Shown: piece after piece, positions 31,525-40,685 of the stretch
Numbering within the stretch: the first letter of the stretch is position 1
Layout: every line of letters starts with the position of its first letter
Source: Eubacterium sp. CAG:841
GTDB taxonomy: Bacteria; Bacillota; Clostridia; Oscillospirales; CAG-272
DNA: 43,854 nt
Assembly (NCBI GenBank): GCA_000437375.1
Contig: FR898235.1
Span: 35,287 to 79,140 of the forward strand
Direction: 5' to 3'
The notes under the pieces: model-generated
What the model was told of the DNA's origin: nothing
Database searches by the model: none
Seen by the model: only the letters and a program-made list of their open reading frames with translations
Program-made: the position numbers and the translations under genes

Positions 31525-32847
31525 ATGCCCGAAAACAATATAAAGATTCCAAAAAGAATACTTTCCGCATTGCTTACATCGCTTTCCGCGGGAGTTGTTC
31601 CGCGTACGGGAGCGCCGTATATAGCTATTGGCAGAGACAAAGAAATACTTTCGCTTTGTAACGATCTTGATACGGTCTCAGACGGCGGAGCTTTCATAAG
31701 ATTTGTGATAGGCAGATACGGCAGCGGAAAAAGCTTTCTTTTACAGCTTTTGCGCGGATATGCGTGTGAGCAAGGATTTCTCTGCGCCGACGCCGACCTT
31801 TCACCGGAAAGAAGACTTTCCGCTTCAGGAGGAGCAGGACTTGCCACATACAGAGAGCTTATTAAAAACCTCTCGTCAAAGTCGTCCGGCGACGGAGGGG
31901 CACTCTCGCAGATAATTGTAAAATGGATATCCTCCGTAAAAGCGGATGTTGCCTCCGACGGCTTTTCCCCCGAAAGCGAAAGCTTTTCGGCGGAAGTCTC
32001 AAAAAGAATATTTTCCGTAATGCGCGAGCTTGAAACGGGAATAGGCGCATTTGACTTTGCACGTGTTATATCAAAATATTATCAGGCATACGAAAACGGC
32101 GACGGAGAGATTGAAAGCGCATGTATGCGTTGGCTTCGAGGCGAATATAAAACCAAAACCGAAGCGCGTGCAAATCTCGGCGTAACGGCAATAATAGACG
32201 ATTCCAATTGGTACGATTATATAAAGCTTCTCGCTGCGTTTTCAAGACAGATAGGATATAAAGGACTTATAATCCTGATAGACGAATGTGTAAACCTTTA
32301 TAAAATTCCAAACAGAATATCCCGCGAAAACAACTATGAAAAAATACTTTCGATATATAATGACACAATGCAGGGAAAAGCGAGCGGACTCGGAGTAATA
32401 TTTGCCGGAACACCGCAATTCCTCGAAGACGGCAGGCGCGGACTTTTCAGCTATGAAGCCCTCCGTTCCCGCCTTTCCGATTCGGCATTTGCCATGTCGG
32501 AAAGCTTTTCCGGCGGAAATATTACAGGTCCCGTAATAAGGCTTACACAACTTTCGGACGACGAGCTGCTTGCGCTTATAAAGCGCACGACCGTGCTTTA
32601 TTCAATGTATTACGGCGATGTAAACGTAAGCGACGACGATATGAAAGCTTTCCTTTACAGAATGCTTTCCCGCAGCGGAGCGCAAAGCCTTATCACGCCG
32701 AGAGAAATAATAAGGACATATCTCTCTGCACTCGGCACACTTTCAGCCGACAAAAGCAAAAAGATGAGCGACATTATAAGCACGTCCGAGGCTGTGGCTC
32801 CGAGCCGCGATCCGGACGAGCTTGATCCCGATTCGATAGAAATATAA
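31525..32847 (+). CDS. P-loop ATPase of the DUF2791 / BrxC-BrxD-like type
   Basis: 440 residues. Opens with IPKRILSALLTSLSAGVVPR and AIGRDKE, then Walker A GRYGSGKS (63-70), Walker B LIILIDE (248-254), and a sensor-like FAGTP. The long insert between the two (over 150 residues) and the shape GLIILIDECVNLYK fit ATP-binding proteins of the DUF2791 family, members of which include BREX BrxD. Glu254 is present, so hydrolysis should be possible. GGAGG overlaps the end of the TerB-domain gene. No BREX methylase, PglZ or helicase is nearby. Confidence 0.85.
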   Translation: MPENNIKIPKRILSALLTSLSAGVVPRTGAPYIAIGRDKEILSLCNDLDTVSDGGAFIRFVIGRYGSGKSFLLQLLRGYACEQGFLCADADLSPERRLSASGGAGLATYRELIKNLSSKSSGDGGALSQIIVKWISSVKADVASDGFSPESESFSAEVSKRIFSVMRELETGIGAFDFARVISKYYQAYENGDGEIESACMRWLRGEYKTKTEARANLGVTAIIDDSNWYDYIKLLAAFSRQIGYKGLIILIDECVNLYKIPNRISRENNYEKILSIYNDTMQGKASGLGVIFAGTPQFLEDGRRGLFSYEALRSRLSDSAFAMSESFSGGNITGPVIRLTQLSDDELLALIKRTTVLYSMYYGDVNVSDDDMKAFLYRMLSRSGAQSLITPREIIRTYLSALGTLSADKSKKMSDIISTSEAVAPSRDPDELDPDSIEI

Positions 32848-32864
32848 TTACAAGGAGAATTCAA

Positions 32865-35786
32865 ATGAAAAAAGCAGTCTTCTTCAATCCCGAAAACACA
32901 GGCGAAAACCGCCTCGAGCCAAGAGCATATTTTATTCCCGAACGGAATACGAAAGGTCTGAAACAGCCGAAATATTTCGAATCGCTGAACGGAACGTGGA
33001 ATTTCGTATATTTTGATACGATATTCGACCTCCCCGAAGATATTGCATCGGTAAAATATAAAGACACGCTTCCCGTTCCGTCATGCTGGCAGTGCTACGG
33101 ATACGGACAAAGGCAATATACAAATATAAATTACCCAATCCCGTTTGATGCTCCGTCGGTTCCCGCCGATACACCCGTAGGAATATATCACAGAAGCTTT
33201 TCTTCTCCGAGCACCGATGACAGAACATATATCGTTTTTGACGGCGTATGCTCTATGTTCGAGCTTTACATCGGTGGAAAATACGTTGGTATGTCAAAAG
33301 GTTCTCGCCTGCAGGCGGAATTCGATATAACCGAATTTGTCTCCGAAGGCGAAAATGACATCGCTGTGAAAATATATACTTACAGCGATGCGACATATCT
33401 TGAAGATCAGGACTGCCTGCGCTACAACGGTATTTTTCGCGACGTATATCTGCTCCGCCGTCCGAGAGCGCACCTGCGCGATATATTTATCCACGCCGAT
33501 GCCGACGGAAGTCTCCGCGTTGACTACGAGCTTTACGGCGACTGCCCGACTCCCGTTTTCGGACTCGTCTCTCCCGACGGGAAAAAGCTTCCTTTCGGAA
33601 ATGTAAACTCTCCCGCACTCTGGACAGCCGAAACGCCCGATCTTTACACCCTTACAGCCGACTGCAACGGCGAGCATATTGAAATTCCCTTCGGATTCCG
33701 CACCGTTTCGGTAAAGGATGGCGGCGTACTTTGTATAAACGGTACCGCCGTAAAACTGAAAGGCGTAAACCGTCACGACACAACCGAAAGCAAAGGCTAC
33801 TGCATGACGGAAAAAGAGCTTCTGCGCGACCTTAAACTTATGAAGCAGAACAACATAAACTGCATACGCACCTCGCACTATCCGGCTGCGCCCGAATTCT
33901 ACCGCATGTGCGACAGGCTCGGTTTTTACGTTGTCGACGAATGCGACCTCGAAACCCACGGTACGGAAAGAGCGATGCGATATGTGGACTCAAGCTGTCT
34001 TATCTCGGATAATCCTCTTTTTGAAAAAGCGTACCTCGACAGGATTCATCGCACGATAGAGCGCGATAAGAACAGCCCGTGCGTTATAATGTGGTCGCTC
34101 GGAAACGAAAGCCTTTTCGGTGAAAACCATCGTAAAATGGCTGACCTCGTTCACGGGAGAGACTCCTCTCGTCTGCTCCATTACGAGGGAACGATGTCGG
34201 TAAATACGCTCTATCACAAGGAAATAACGGCCGTTGATCCCTGTGTCGATATTGTAAGCACAATGTACCCCTATCTTGAAACGCTCAAAGAAGCCGGAAT
34301 AAACGAAAAGGGCGATCCGCGCCCGTACTATATGTGCGAATATGCGCACTCAATGGGAATGGGACCCGGCGGACTTTCGGAATATTGGGAACTTATATAC
34401 AAATACCCGCGTCTCTGCGGCGGATGCGTGTGGGAATGGGCAGATCACGCCGTAAAAGGCAAGGACGGCTGGCTTTACGGCGGCGACTTCGGAGATTTTC
34501 CGAACGACGGTGTTTTCTGCGTAGACGGACTCTGCTTCCCCGACAGAACGCCGCATCTCGGTCTTAAAGAGCTGAAAAAAGTTATACGTCCGGCAAGATT
34601 TTCTCTTGAAGAAAAGGAAAACGGCTATGCCGTAACTGTTGAAAACACTCTCGACTTCATAAACCTTTCCGACCTTTTTGAATGTGTTTTCGTTCATCCT
34701 CATACCGCTACGGGAGAAAGGACCGAATCGGCTCTGCCACTAGACGTTGCGCCTCACTGCAAAAAAGAGAGTGCTTTCATTGAGAAAGAGAACTATACCG
34801 AAAGAACATTTGTCGGATTCATCGTAAAATACAAAACAGCAACCGAATATGCAAAGAAAGGCGATATCGCAGCTTGGGATCAGCTTGAGCTTCCGAGCAA
34901 AAATGAAAAAGCAGAAGCAGAAGCAACATCCGCTTCCCTTTCGGACGGCGGACGTTACGTTTCCCTTTCAAGCGACGGATTGACCGTAGAAATAGATCTC
35001 TCCACAGCGTCGATAACTTCGCTTTCATTCGGCGACAACGAAAATGTTCTGGCTTCGCCCTCGCGCTTCACGGCATGGAGAGCGCCGACAGACAACGATA
35101 TGTATATCGTAAAGCACTGGAAGGACAGACACGTTCACAAATGCAAGACAAACGTCTACTCCGCAGAGACATCCTGCGACGGCAAGACCGCTTCCGTGAA
35201 GCTTTGCGGAACGTTCGGCGCGCCTTCAGTATTCCCGCTTTTCAGAACGGATATAGTCTACACCGTCACGGCCGGACAGCTTTCGGTACATATTCACGCC
35301 GTACGTCCCGAACACGCAGATGTTGATTATCTGCCGCGTTTTGCGCTTATGCTTGAACTTAAAAAAGGCTTTGAAAAGCTTGACTATCTTGCAATGGGTC
35401 CGGATTCGTGCTATGTGGATTTCAGAAATCACGCATATTACGGAGCTTTCGGATCAACCGTCACAAAACAGTTTGAGCATATGATACACCCACAGGAATG
35501 CGGAAACCACTACGATGCGGACAGGGTGACTGTTTCAAGCGGTAAAAAATCACTCACCGCAAGCGGTAGCGGCTTTGAATTCTCCGCTTTGCATTTCTCG
35601 CCAGAAATGATAGAAGCGGCTCCCCACGACTTTGAGCTTGTTCCGTCAAAGAACACTTTCCTTCTCCTTGATTACAAGGTCGGAGGAATAGGCTCGCACA
35701 GTTGCGGACCGCGCTTGCCCGAAAATTATCGCTTCAAAGACGAAAGCTTTGATTTTGACATCACGATAAAGCTTGAAAACAAATAA
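32865..35786 (+). CDS. lacZ: Glycoside hydrolase family 2 beta-galactosidase
   Basis: 973 residues, LacZ-type length. N-terminal jelly roll (about 40-215; SLNGTWNFVYF, PVPSCWQCYGYGQRQYTN), Ig-like domain, TIM barrel (about 290-590) with acid/base Glu415 in MWSLGNES and nucleophile Glu492 in MCEYAHSMG, then the small chain domain from about 700 (TAWRAPTDND). Hydrolyses beta-galactosides in the cytoplasm (no signal peptide). AAGGAG lies 7 bases before the ATG. It starts only 17 bases after the ATPase stop with no terminator or promoter between, so it appears to share that transcript. Confidence 0.95.
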   Translation: MKKAVFFNPENTGENRLEPRAYFIPERNTKGLKQPKYFESLNGTWNFVYFDTIFDLPEDIASVKYKDTLPVPSCWQCYGYGQRQYTNINYPIPFDAPSVPADTPVGIYHRSFSSPSTDDRTYIVFDGVCSMFELYIGGKYVGMSKGSRLQAEFDITEFVSEGENDIAVKIYTYSDATYLEDQDCLRYNGIFRDVYLLRRPRAHLRDIFIHADADGSLRVDYELYGDCPTPVFGLVSPDGKKLPFGNVNSPALWTAETPDLYTLTADCNGEHIEIPFGFRTVSVKDGGVLCINGTAVKLKGVNRHDTTESKGYCMTEKELLRDLKLMKQNNINCIRTSHYPAAPEFYRMCDRLGFYVVDECDLETHGTERAMRYVDSSCLISDNPLFEKAYLDRIHRTIERDKNSPCVIMWSLGNESLFGENHRKMADLVHGRDSSRLLHYEGTMSVNTLYHKEITAVDPCVDIVSTMYPYLETLKEAGINEKGDPRPYYMCEYAHSMGMGPGGLSEYWELIYKYPRLCGGCVWEWADHAVKGKDGWLYGGDFGDFPNDGVFCVDGLCFPDRTPHLGLKELKKVIRPARFSLEEKENGYAVTVENTLDFINLSDLFECVFVHPHTATGERTESALPLDVAPHCKKESAFIEKENYTERTFVGFIVKYKTATEYAKKGDIAAWDQLELPSKNEKAEAEATSASLSDGGRYVSLSSDGLTVEIDLSTASITSLSFGDNENVLASPSRFTAWRAPTDNDMYIVKHWKDRHVHKCKTNVYSAETSCDGKTASVKLCGTFGAPSVFPLFRTDIVYTVTAGQLSVHIHAVRPEHADVDYLPRFALMLELKKGFEKLDYLAMGPDSCYVDFRNHAYYGAFGSTVTKQFEHMIHPQECGNHYDADRVTVSSGKKSLTASGSGFEFSALHFSPEMIEAAPHDFELVPSKNTFLLLDYKVGGIGSHSCGPRLPENYRFKDESFDFDITIKLENK

Positions 35787-35816
35787 TAAATGCCCCCTTT
35801 TGAGGGGGCATTTATT
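35785..35816. terminator. Terminator after beta-galactosidase
   Basis: 14-bp perfect stem (35785-35798 with 35803-35816), short loop, weak T-tract. The stem overlaps the lacZ stop. Confidence 0.7.
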
Positions 35817-35850
35817 ATGTTTTAACACGCAGAAAACACACATCATCTGA

Positions 35851-35877
35851 AAAATCCCCGCTTCGGCGGGGATTTTT
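35851..35877. terminator. Terminator of yitT-family gene
   Basis: 11-bp stem AAAATCCCCGC/GCGGGGATTTT with TTCG loop and T-run, usable from both strands. Confidence 0.85.
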
Positions 35878-36750
35878 TCATACATTGTCCGTAAATGACA
35901 TAAAGCCTTTCCCGTATATTTCGTTCGAGTTGAGAACCGTAACAAATGCCATATCGTCTATCTTTTTTGTATAATCGCGCACTTCAGCCGCCTGATAGGG
36001 AGTCATTGCAACAAAAAGTACGGTTTTGTCCTCGTGCGTGAACGCGCCGGAAGCGTTCCATACTGTCGCGCCCCTGTGAAGTGTTTTCGTAATATACTTC
36101 TGAACCTCGTCGGGCTTTGTTGTAATAATTAGCAGCGTTTTTCTGCGGTTGATAACGCCGATCGCCGCCTGGACCATAAATGATTTCAACAACATGCCTA
36201 GTATTGAATAGAGTCCCGTTTCAACGTTTATAAAGAATATCGTCGAAGCCGCTATCACAGCGTCTGCTATCATCATTGAAATACTGATGTCCGATTTTAT
36301 ATGCCGGCGGAGTATCATCGCTATTATATCCGTTCCGCCCGTGCTTCCGCCATATTTGAAAGTTATCGCCGTTCCTATTGCGGGAATTATTCCGGCAAAA
36401 GCAAGCTCAAGCATTTTCTGATCCGTAAACGGCGCGGACATCGGCACTGCCCATTCAAGCACCTGTACGGCTCCGGAAAAAAGCAAACTGCAATATATCG
36501 TTTTCCAACCGAAGTCTTTTCCCACAAAGGCAAAGCCGAGTATCATAAATACAACGTTGAGTATGAAGATAAAGTTTGCCGGACTTATTCCTTTTACAAG
36601 ATTACCTAAGATAATTGAGATACCGCTCATTCCGCCGGTTGAAAAATTATTCGGAATTTTGAAGAAGTAAACGCCAAGCGCCGTTATAAGCGTTCCGGCG
36701 GTAAGCATTATCACTTCTTTTATCAGTTTCGGGTTGTTTTCTTTTTTCAT
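35878..36750 (-). CDS. YitT family membrane protein (DUF161 + DUF2179)
   Basis: 290 residues. Five to six membrane segments, with FFKIPNNFSTGGMSGISIIL and FKYGGSTGGTDIIAMILRRH characteristic of YitT. The C-terminal soluble DUF2179 domain (about 205-285) contains HRGATVWNASGAFTHEDKTVLF and MAFVTVLNSNEIYGKGF. Function unknown. Single gene with a promoter of 18-base spacing. Confidence 0.93.
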   Translation of the reverse strand: MKKENNPKLIKEVIMLTAGTLITALGVYFFKIPNNFSTGGMSGISIILGNLVKGISPANFIFILNVVFMILGFAFVGKDFGWKTIYCSLLFSGAVQVLEWAVPMSAPFTDQKMLELAFAGIIPAIGTAITFKYGGSTGGTDIIAMILRRHIKSDISISMMIADAVIAASTIFFINVETGLYSILGMLLKSFMVQAAIGVINRRKTLLIITTKPDEVQKYITKTLHRGATVWNASGAFTHEDKTVLFVAMTPYQAAEVRDYTKKIDDMAFVTVLNSNEIYGKGFMSFTDNV

Positions 36751-36787
36751 TTCTTCCTCTGATGCATAAAGTCGTTCTTTTTCATCT

Positions 36788-36817
36788 ATTTTAGCACAGT
36801 CCCGTGCGGTTTGTAAA
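36788..36817 (-). promoter_or_regulatory. Promoter of yitT-family gene
   Basis: Minus strand TTTACA (36817-36812), 18 bases, TAAAAT (36793-36788). Confidence 0.65.
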
Positions 36818-36854
36818 TACTTTAATATTTTTTAAGCGATTTTTTCAAAATAAA

Positions 36855-36882
36855 TGGACAACTCAGAAAATGTATGTATAAT
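36855..36882 (+). promoter_or_regulatory. Promoter of GH20 gene
   Basis: TGGACA (36855-36860), 16 bases, TATAAT (36877-36882). It decides the start: the longer in-frame reading from 36854 would begin inside it. Confidence 0.6.
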
Positions 36883-36919
36883 TATAATTACCAATAACAT
36901 TACGGGGGATACTTTCCTT

Positions 36920-38551
36920 ATGAAAAATTTTGATACTTTCGGCATAATGATCGACTGTTCAAGAAACGCGGTATATACCGTCCACGCGCTTAAGCGGTTC
37001 ATAGACCTTATGTCCGCAATGGGCTACAATGCGCTTCTGTTGTATACGGAGGACACCTACGAAGTTGAAGGCGAGCCTTATTTCGGATATTTCAGAGGAA
37101 GATACACTCAGGCTGAAATAAAAGAAATCGACGCCTATGCAAAAAACAAAGGAATAGAACTTATTCCATGCATACAGACGCTTGCCCATCTCGGCAGACT
37201 TCGTGCGCAGGACCCTTACGATCCTCTCTTTGACTGCAACGACATCCTTCTTGCCGACGACGAGCGTGTATACGCACTAATAGACAAAATGTTTGACGCT
37301 TGCGAAAAAGCATACACGTCAAGAAGAATAAATGTGGGAATGGATGAGGCTCACATGATCGGTCTCGGAAAATATCTTGATATTCACGGCTATACGAACA
37401 GATATGACATTCTTCGCCGTCACGCCGAAAAGGTAACCGAGCTTGCCAAAAAGCACGGCTTTGAACCTATGATGTGGAGCGATATGTTCTTCCGGCTCGC
37501 GACAGGCGGAGATTACAGGCTCAGCGATATAGTAATAACCGAAAAAGAGCGTGCTATGGTTCCTGACGGCATGGCTCAGGTCTATTGGGATTACTACACC
37601 ATACCTAAGGAAAGATACGATATAATGTTCAAAAACCACAAGTTGCTTTCCGATAACACCTGGTTTGCCGGCGGAATATGGACATGGTCGGGCTTTACGC
37701 CTCACAACGAGCTGTCGCTCCTCACGATAGATCCGTCGCTTGAAAGCTGCATTGAAAACGGCATCCGCAATGCGTTTATGACAATGTGGGGAGACGGCGG
37801 AGCGGAATGTTCTATATTCTCCGTACTTCCCGCAATGTACTACGCCGCAAAAAGAGCCGAAGGCGAAACGGATATGGACAAAATAAAAGCCGGCTTTGAA
37901 AAACTCGTCGGTATAAGCTACGACGATTTCTCAAAGCTCGATCTTCCGGATGCACTTCCGATTGAGATGAAACCGCAGAGATATGTAACATCTTATATAC
38001 GAAACCCTTCGAAATTTATGCTTTACAACGATCCTTTTCTCGGAAGATATGATTCGGTCGTTCATTTTGACGAGGATAAATATTATTCAGAAGTTTCAGA
38101 AAAGCTCGCTCCGCTTACCGAAAGCGGTGAATATGCTTATCTGTTCCGTTCGGCAAAGGCGCTCTGCGATCTGCTTGAATACAAATATGCGCTCGGTGCA
38201 AGAGCAAGAAAAGCGTACAAGGCAGGCGATAAAGCCGAACTTGAAAAAATCCTTTCCGATTTCGGCACGGCGCGCGCCCGTCTTGATACATTCAGAAAAG
38301 AATTTTATACCACCTGGTTCACAGACAAAAAGCCCGACGGCTATGAGGTGACAGATCTTCGTCTCGGAGGGCTTGCTTCAAGACTTGAAACGTGCGAAAA
38401 ACGCCTTTCCGATTACCTTTCCGGAAAGCTGTCCTCCGTAGACGAGCTTGAAGAAGAGCTTCTCTGCTGCGACGGTCACGGCAAGGACTTCATCGGTAGA
38501 CTCGGATTTTTCAACAGCTATGCAAGAGCGGCAAGTCAAAGCACTCTTTAA
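36920..38551 (+). CDS. Glycoside hydrolase family 20-type beta-N-acetylhexosaminidase
   Basis: 543 residues. The protein starts directly with the catalytic barrel (FGIMIDCSRNAVYTVHALKR), with no N-terminal GH20b domain. The catalytic pair Asp142-Glu143 lies in INVGMDEAH; other barrel parts include EPMMWSDMFFR and NTWFAGGIWTWSGFT. C-terminal helical region about 400-540. Removes terminal N-acetylglucosamine or N-acetylgalactosamine, probably from imported oligosaccharides, since no signal peptide is present. Start ATG 36920 with GGGGGAT upstream. Terminator follows. Confidence 0.9.
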   Translation: MKNFDTFGIMIDCSRNAVYTVHALKRFIDLMSAMGYNALLLYTEDTYEVEGEPYFGYFRGRYTQAEIKEIDAYAKNKGIELIPCIQTLAHLGRLRAQDPYDPLFDCNDILLADDERVYALIDKMFDACEKAYTSRRINVGMDEAHMIGLGKYLDIHGYTNRYDILRRHAEKVTELAKKHGFEPMMWSDMFFRLATGGDYRLSDIVITEKERAMVPDGMAQVYWDYYTIPKERYDIMFKNHKLLSDNTWFAGGIWTWSGFTPHNELSLLTIDPSLESCIENGIRNAFMTMWGDGGAECSIFSVLPAMYYAAKRAEGETDMDKIKAGFEKLVGISYDDFSKLDLPDALPIEMKPQRYVTSYIRNPSKFMLYNDPFLGRYDSVVHFDEDKYYSEVSEKLAPLTESGEYAYLFRSAKALCDLLEYKYALGARARKAYKAGDKAELEKILSDFGTARARLDTFRKEFYTTWFTDKKPDGYEVTDLRLGGLASRLETCEKRLSDYLSGKLSSVDELEEELLCCDGHGKDFIGRLGFFNSYARAASQSTL

Positions 38552-38562
38552 TGTAATAAACA

Positions 38563-38597
38563 AAAACCGACAGGATTGCTCCCTGTCGGTTTTTTAT
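38563..38597. terminator. Bidirectional terminator between GH20 gene and gdpP
   Basis: 12-bp stem AAAACCGACAGG/CCTGTCGGTTTT, 7-base loop, T-run. Confidence 0.85.
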
Positions 38598-38605
38598 TTT
38601 ATAAA

Positions 38606-40648
38606 TCAAAGATTTTCCGCAAGATATTCGTCTATTGCCGAGCGGAGCGTTGTCAGCGCTGTCGAAGTGGAAGAGTTCTTTACCTGTGCACCTGCCGAAT
38701 CGAAATGTCCGCCTCCGCCCATTTTTTCAAGAATGAGCTGAACGTTTATTGTTCCCTGCGAGCGCGCCGATATATGAACGGTATCATCTATTCTGCAGAG
38801 TGCGAACGCCGCCTGAACGCCTTCTACCGAAAGAAGCCTGTCCGCAGCCTTTGCCGCCGAAACTCTCATAAGCGGCGAGTTCGACTCGGCGTCGTTGAGT
38901 GCTATTGCTATTACAGATTTATATATAACGACATTGCTTTCAAACTTGGCTTCGCTGAGGAATTCCTTTATTCCCGTTTTGAAAAGGTTTTCCGCGTCCG
39001 TAGGACTTGCGCCCTCTCCGCGCAGATACAATGCCGAAGAAAACGTTCTTGTACCCGTGTTGTGAGTAAAACGCTTCGTATCAAGCAAAAGCCCCGCAAA
39101 GAGCATATCCGCTTCCACCTTCGGAAGCGTTCCGGCAGGAAGCACCTGCTCAAGAAATTCGGACAGCAGCTCCGATGCGGACGATGCCGAAGGCTCTATA
39201 TACACAATGCTCGGGCGGACTTTGTATTCGCCCGTTTTTCTGTGATGGTCTATTATTACAAGATTGCTTACATTGCTTACAACGTCCGGTGCCTCGCAAA
39301 ATGAGAGATTGTTTACGTCGACGACCACAGCAAGCGTATCGCTGCGGATAAGATCCTGCGCCTCTATCTTGTCTACGAAAAGCGCTCCGTATTCGGGGTA
39401 TTCTTCAAGACGCGCAAAGCACGGCGCAAGGTTTCTGTCGTTTTTGTCGCTTACTATATTTACTTTTACTCCGCACGTCGTTGCAAGTCTTGCCACAGCA
39501 AGGCAGGAAGCAAACGCATCAAAATCCGCAAAGCGGTGTCCCATAACGATAACGTTTGAGCTTTTCTTCAGAAGCGACATAAATTCGCCCGCGATAACGC
39601 GCGAACGCACCTTTGTACGTTTCTGTACGGCTTTTGTCTTTCCGCCGTAGAAATCTACGCCGTCGGCGCTTTTTACAACCACCTGATCTCCGCCGCGCTG
39701 AAGAGCAAGGTCAAGAGCCGACTGAGTAACTCTCTCCTTTTCATAAAGCGTTCCGCTTATCTTCGCAATGCCTATCGATATCGTAACAGGCATGGAAGTT
39801 TCGCCTACATATATCTCGCGCACCTCGTCAAGTATGGAAAATTTGTCCTCTTCAAACTTTTCAAGATATTTTGCCGCAAACACACAGATAAATTTGTTAT
39901 TTGCATATTCGCGCACTATTCCGCCAACAGCTTCCATATGCTTCCGAAGTATTGTTTCGACATCGGACGCCGCCGTATCGTAAAGCTCCTGAACATACTG
40001 CATAAGCTCGTCAAGGTTGTCTATCATGGCGTAAGCCACTATCGTATCTTCTTCTTCAAGCTTTGTGGCAAGCGCTCTTGTTTCGGTGTAATCGGCGAAT
40101 ATCGCCATATAATACGTTTTTCCGTGAGCCGTTACCTTGTAGCCTTTCGCTCTGAAGCATTCATCCGAGCCGCCTGCGTCTATTTCGGAAGAAAACGTAA
40201 CCTCCGTGCCGTATTCGTCCTCATCCTTTACTATGCGTTCTATCGTTGCGTCACATATGTTATCTATATATTTTCCGAAAACCATCGTGCGCGAACGGAA
40301 ACGCGATGAAAGCGCGGTATTGTACCACACTATCTTTCCCTTTTCGTCACAGATAACTACCGGCATATACAGCTTCTGAATAAAATCGAGCGAGAGATTG
40401 CCGAACACCGAGCTTTTTACTTCGCTCAATACCTTGCCTCCGACAGTTCCGTGAATAAGCTCAACTATCCCGATTATAAGAATACAGATCATATATCCGC
40501 CAAGCCCGTACATGGCAATATAAACAGGATCGCCCTTGCTGTATATCGTGCCGATAACTACGGCGGCAAGTGCCACGATTCCGAGCACTGCGCATATTAT
40601 CCCCAGCGGAAATTGTCTTTTCTTCTTATCGTTTGAATTTTCCGACAT
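38606..40648 (-). CDS. gdpP: Cyclic-di-AMP phosphodiesterase GdpP
   Basis: 680 residues, standard length. Two N-terminal membrane segments (15-35, 45-65), a PAS-like domain (85-190), a degenerate GGDEF domain (200-335, with LQRGGDQVVV where an active cyclase has GG[DE]EF), DHH domain (motif MGHRFADFDA, H371, D375, D377; VVVDVN; DHH 467-469) and DHHA1 with KMGGGGHFDSAGA. Cleaves c-di-AMP to pApA in the cytoplasm. The usual GAD after the motif is AFAS, a small change outside the metal ligands. Third gene of the hprK operon; ribosome site AAAGGAT. Confidence 0.95.
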   Translation of the reverse strand: MSENSNDKKKRQFPLGIICAVLGIVALAAVVIGTIYSKGDPVYIAMYGLGGYMICILIIGIVELIHGTVGGKVLSEVKSSVFGNLSLDFIQKLYMPVVICDEKGKIVWYNTALSSRFRSRTMVFGKYIDNICDATIERIVKDEDEYGTEVTFSSEIDAGGSDECFRAKGYKVTAHGKTYYMAIFADYTETRALATKLEEEDTIVAYAMIDNLDELMQYVQELYDTAASDVETILRKHMEAVGGIVREYANNKFICVFAAKYLEKFEEDKFSILDEVREIYVGETSMPVTISIGIAKISGTLYEKERVTQSALDLALQRGGDQVVVKSADGVDFYGGKTKAVQKRTKVRSRVIAGEFMSLLKKSSNVIVMGHRFADFDAFASCLAVARLATTCGVKVNIVSDKNDRNLAPCFARLEEYPEYGALFVDKIEAQDLIRSDTLAVVVDVNNLSFCEAPDVVSNVSNLVIIDHHRKTGEYKVRPSIVYIEPSASSASELLSEFLEQVLPAGTLPKVEADMLFAGLLLDTKRFTHNTGTRTFSSALYLRGEGASPTDAENLFKTGIKEFLSEAKFESNVVIYKSVIAIALNDAESNSPLMRVSAAKAADRLLSVEGVQAAFALCRIDDTVHISARSQGTINVQLILEKMGGGGHFDSAGAQVKNSSTSTALTTLRSAIDEYLAENL

Positions 40649-40685
40649 AATAATATCCTTTCAGTTTATTTAAGGCAACTGCATT

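Noticed and set aside
31525..32847. BREX system
   Set aside because: Only a BrxD-like ATPase resemblance; no PglX methylase, PglZ, BrxA or BrxL nearby.
38576..39304. Plus-strand frame opposite gdpP
   Set aside because: Shadow of the DHH-domain coding region and begins in a terminator.
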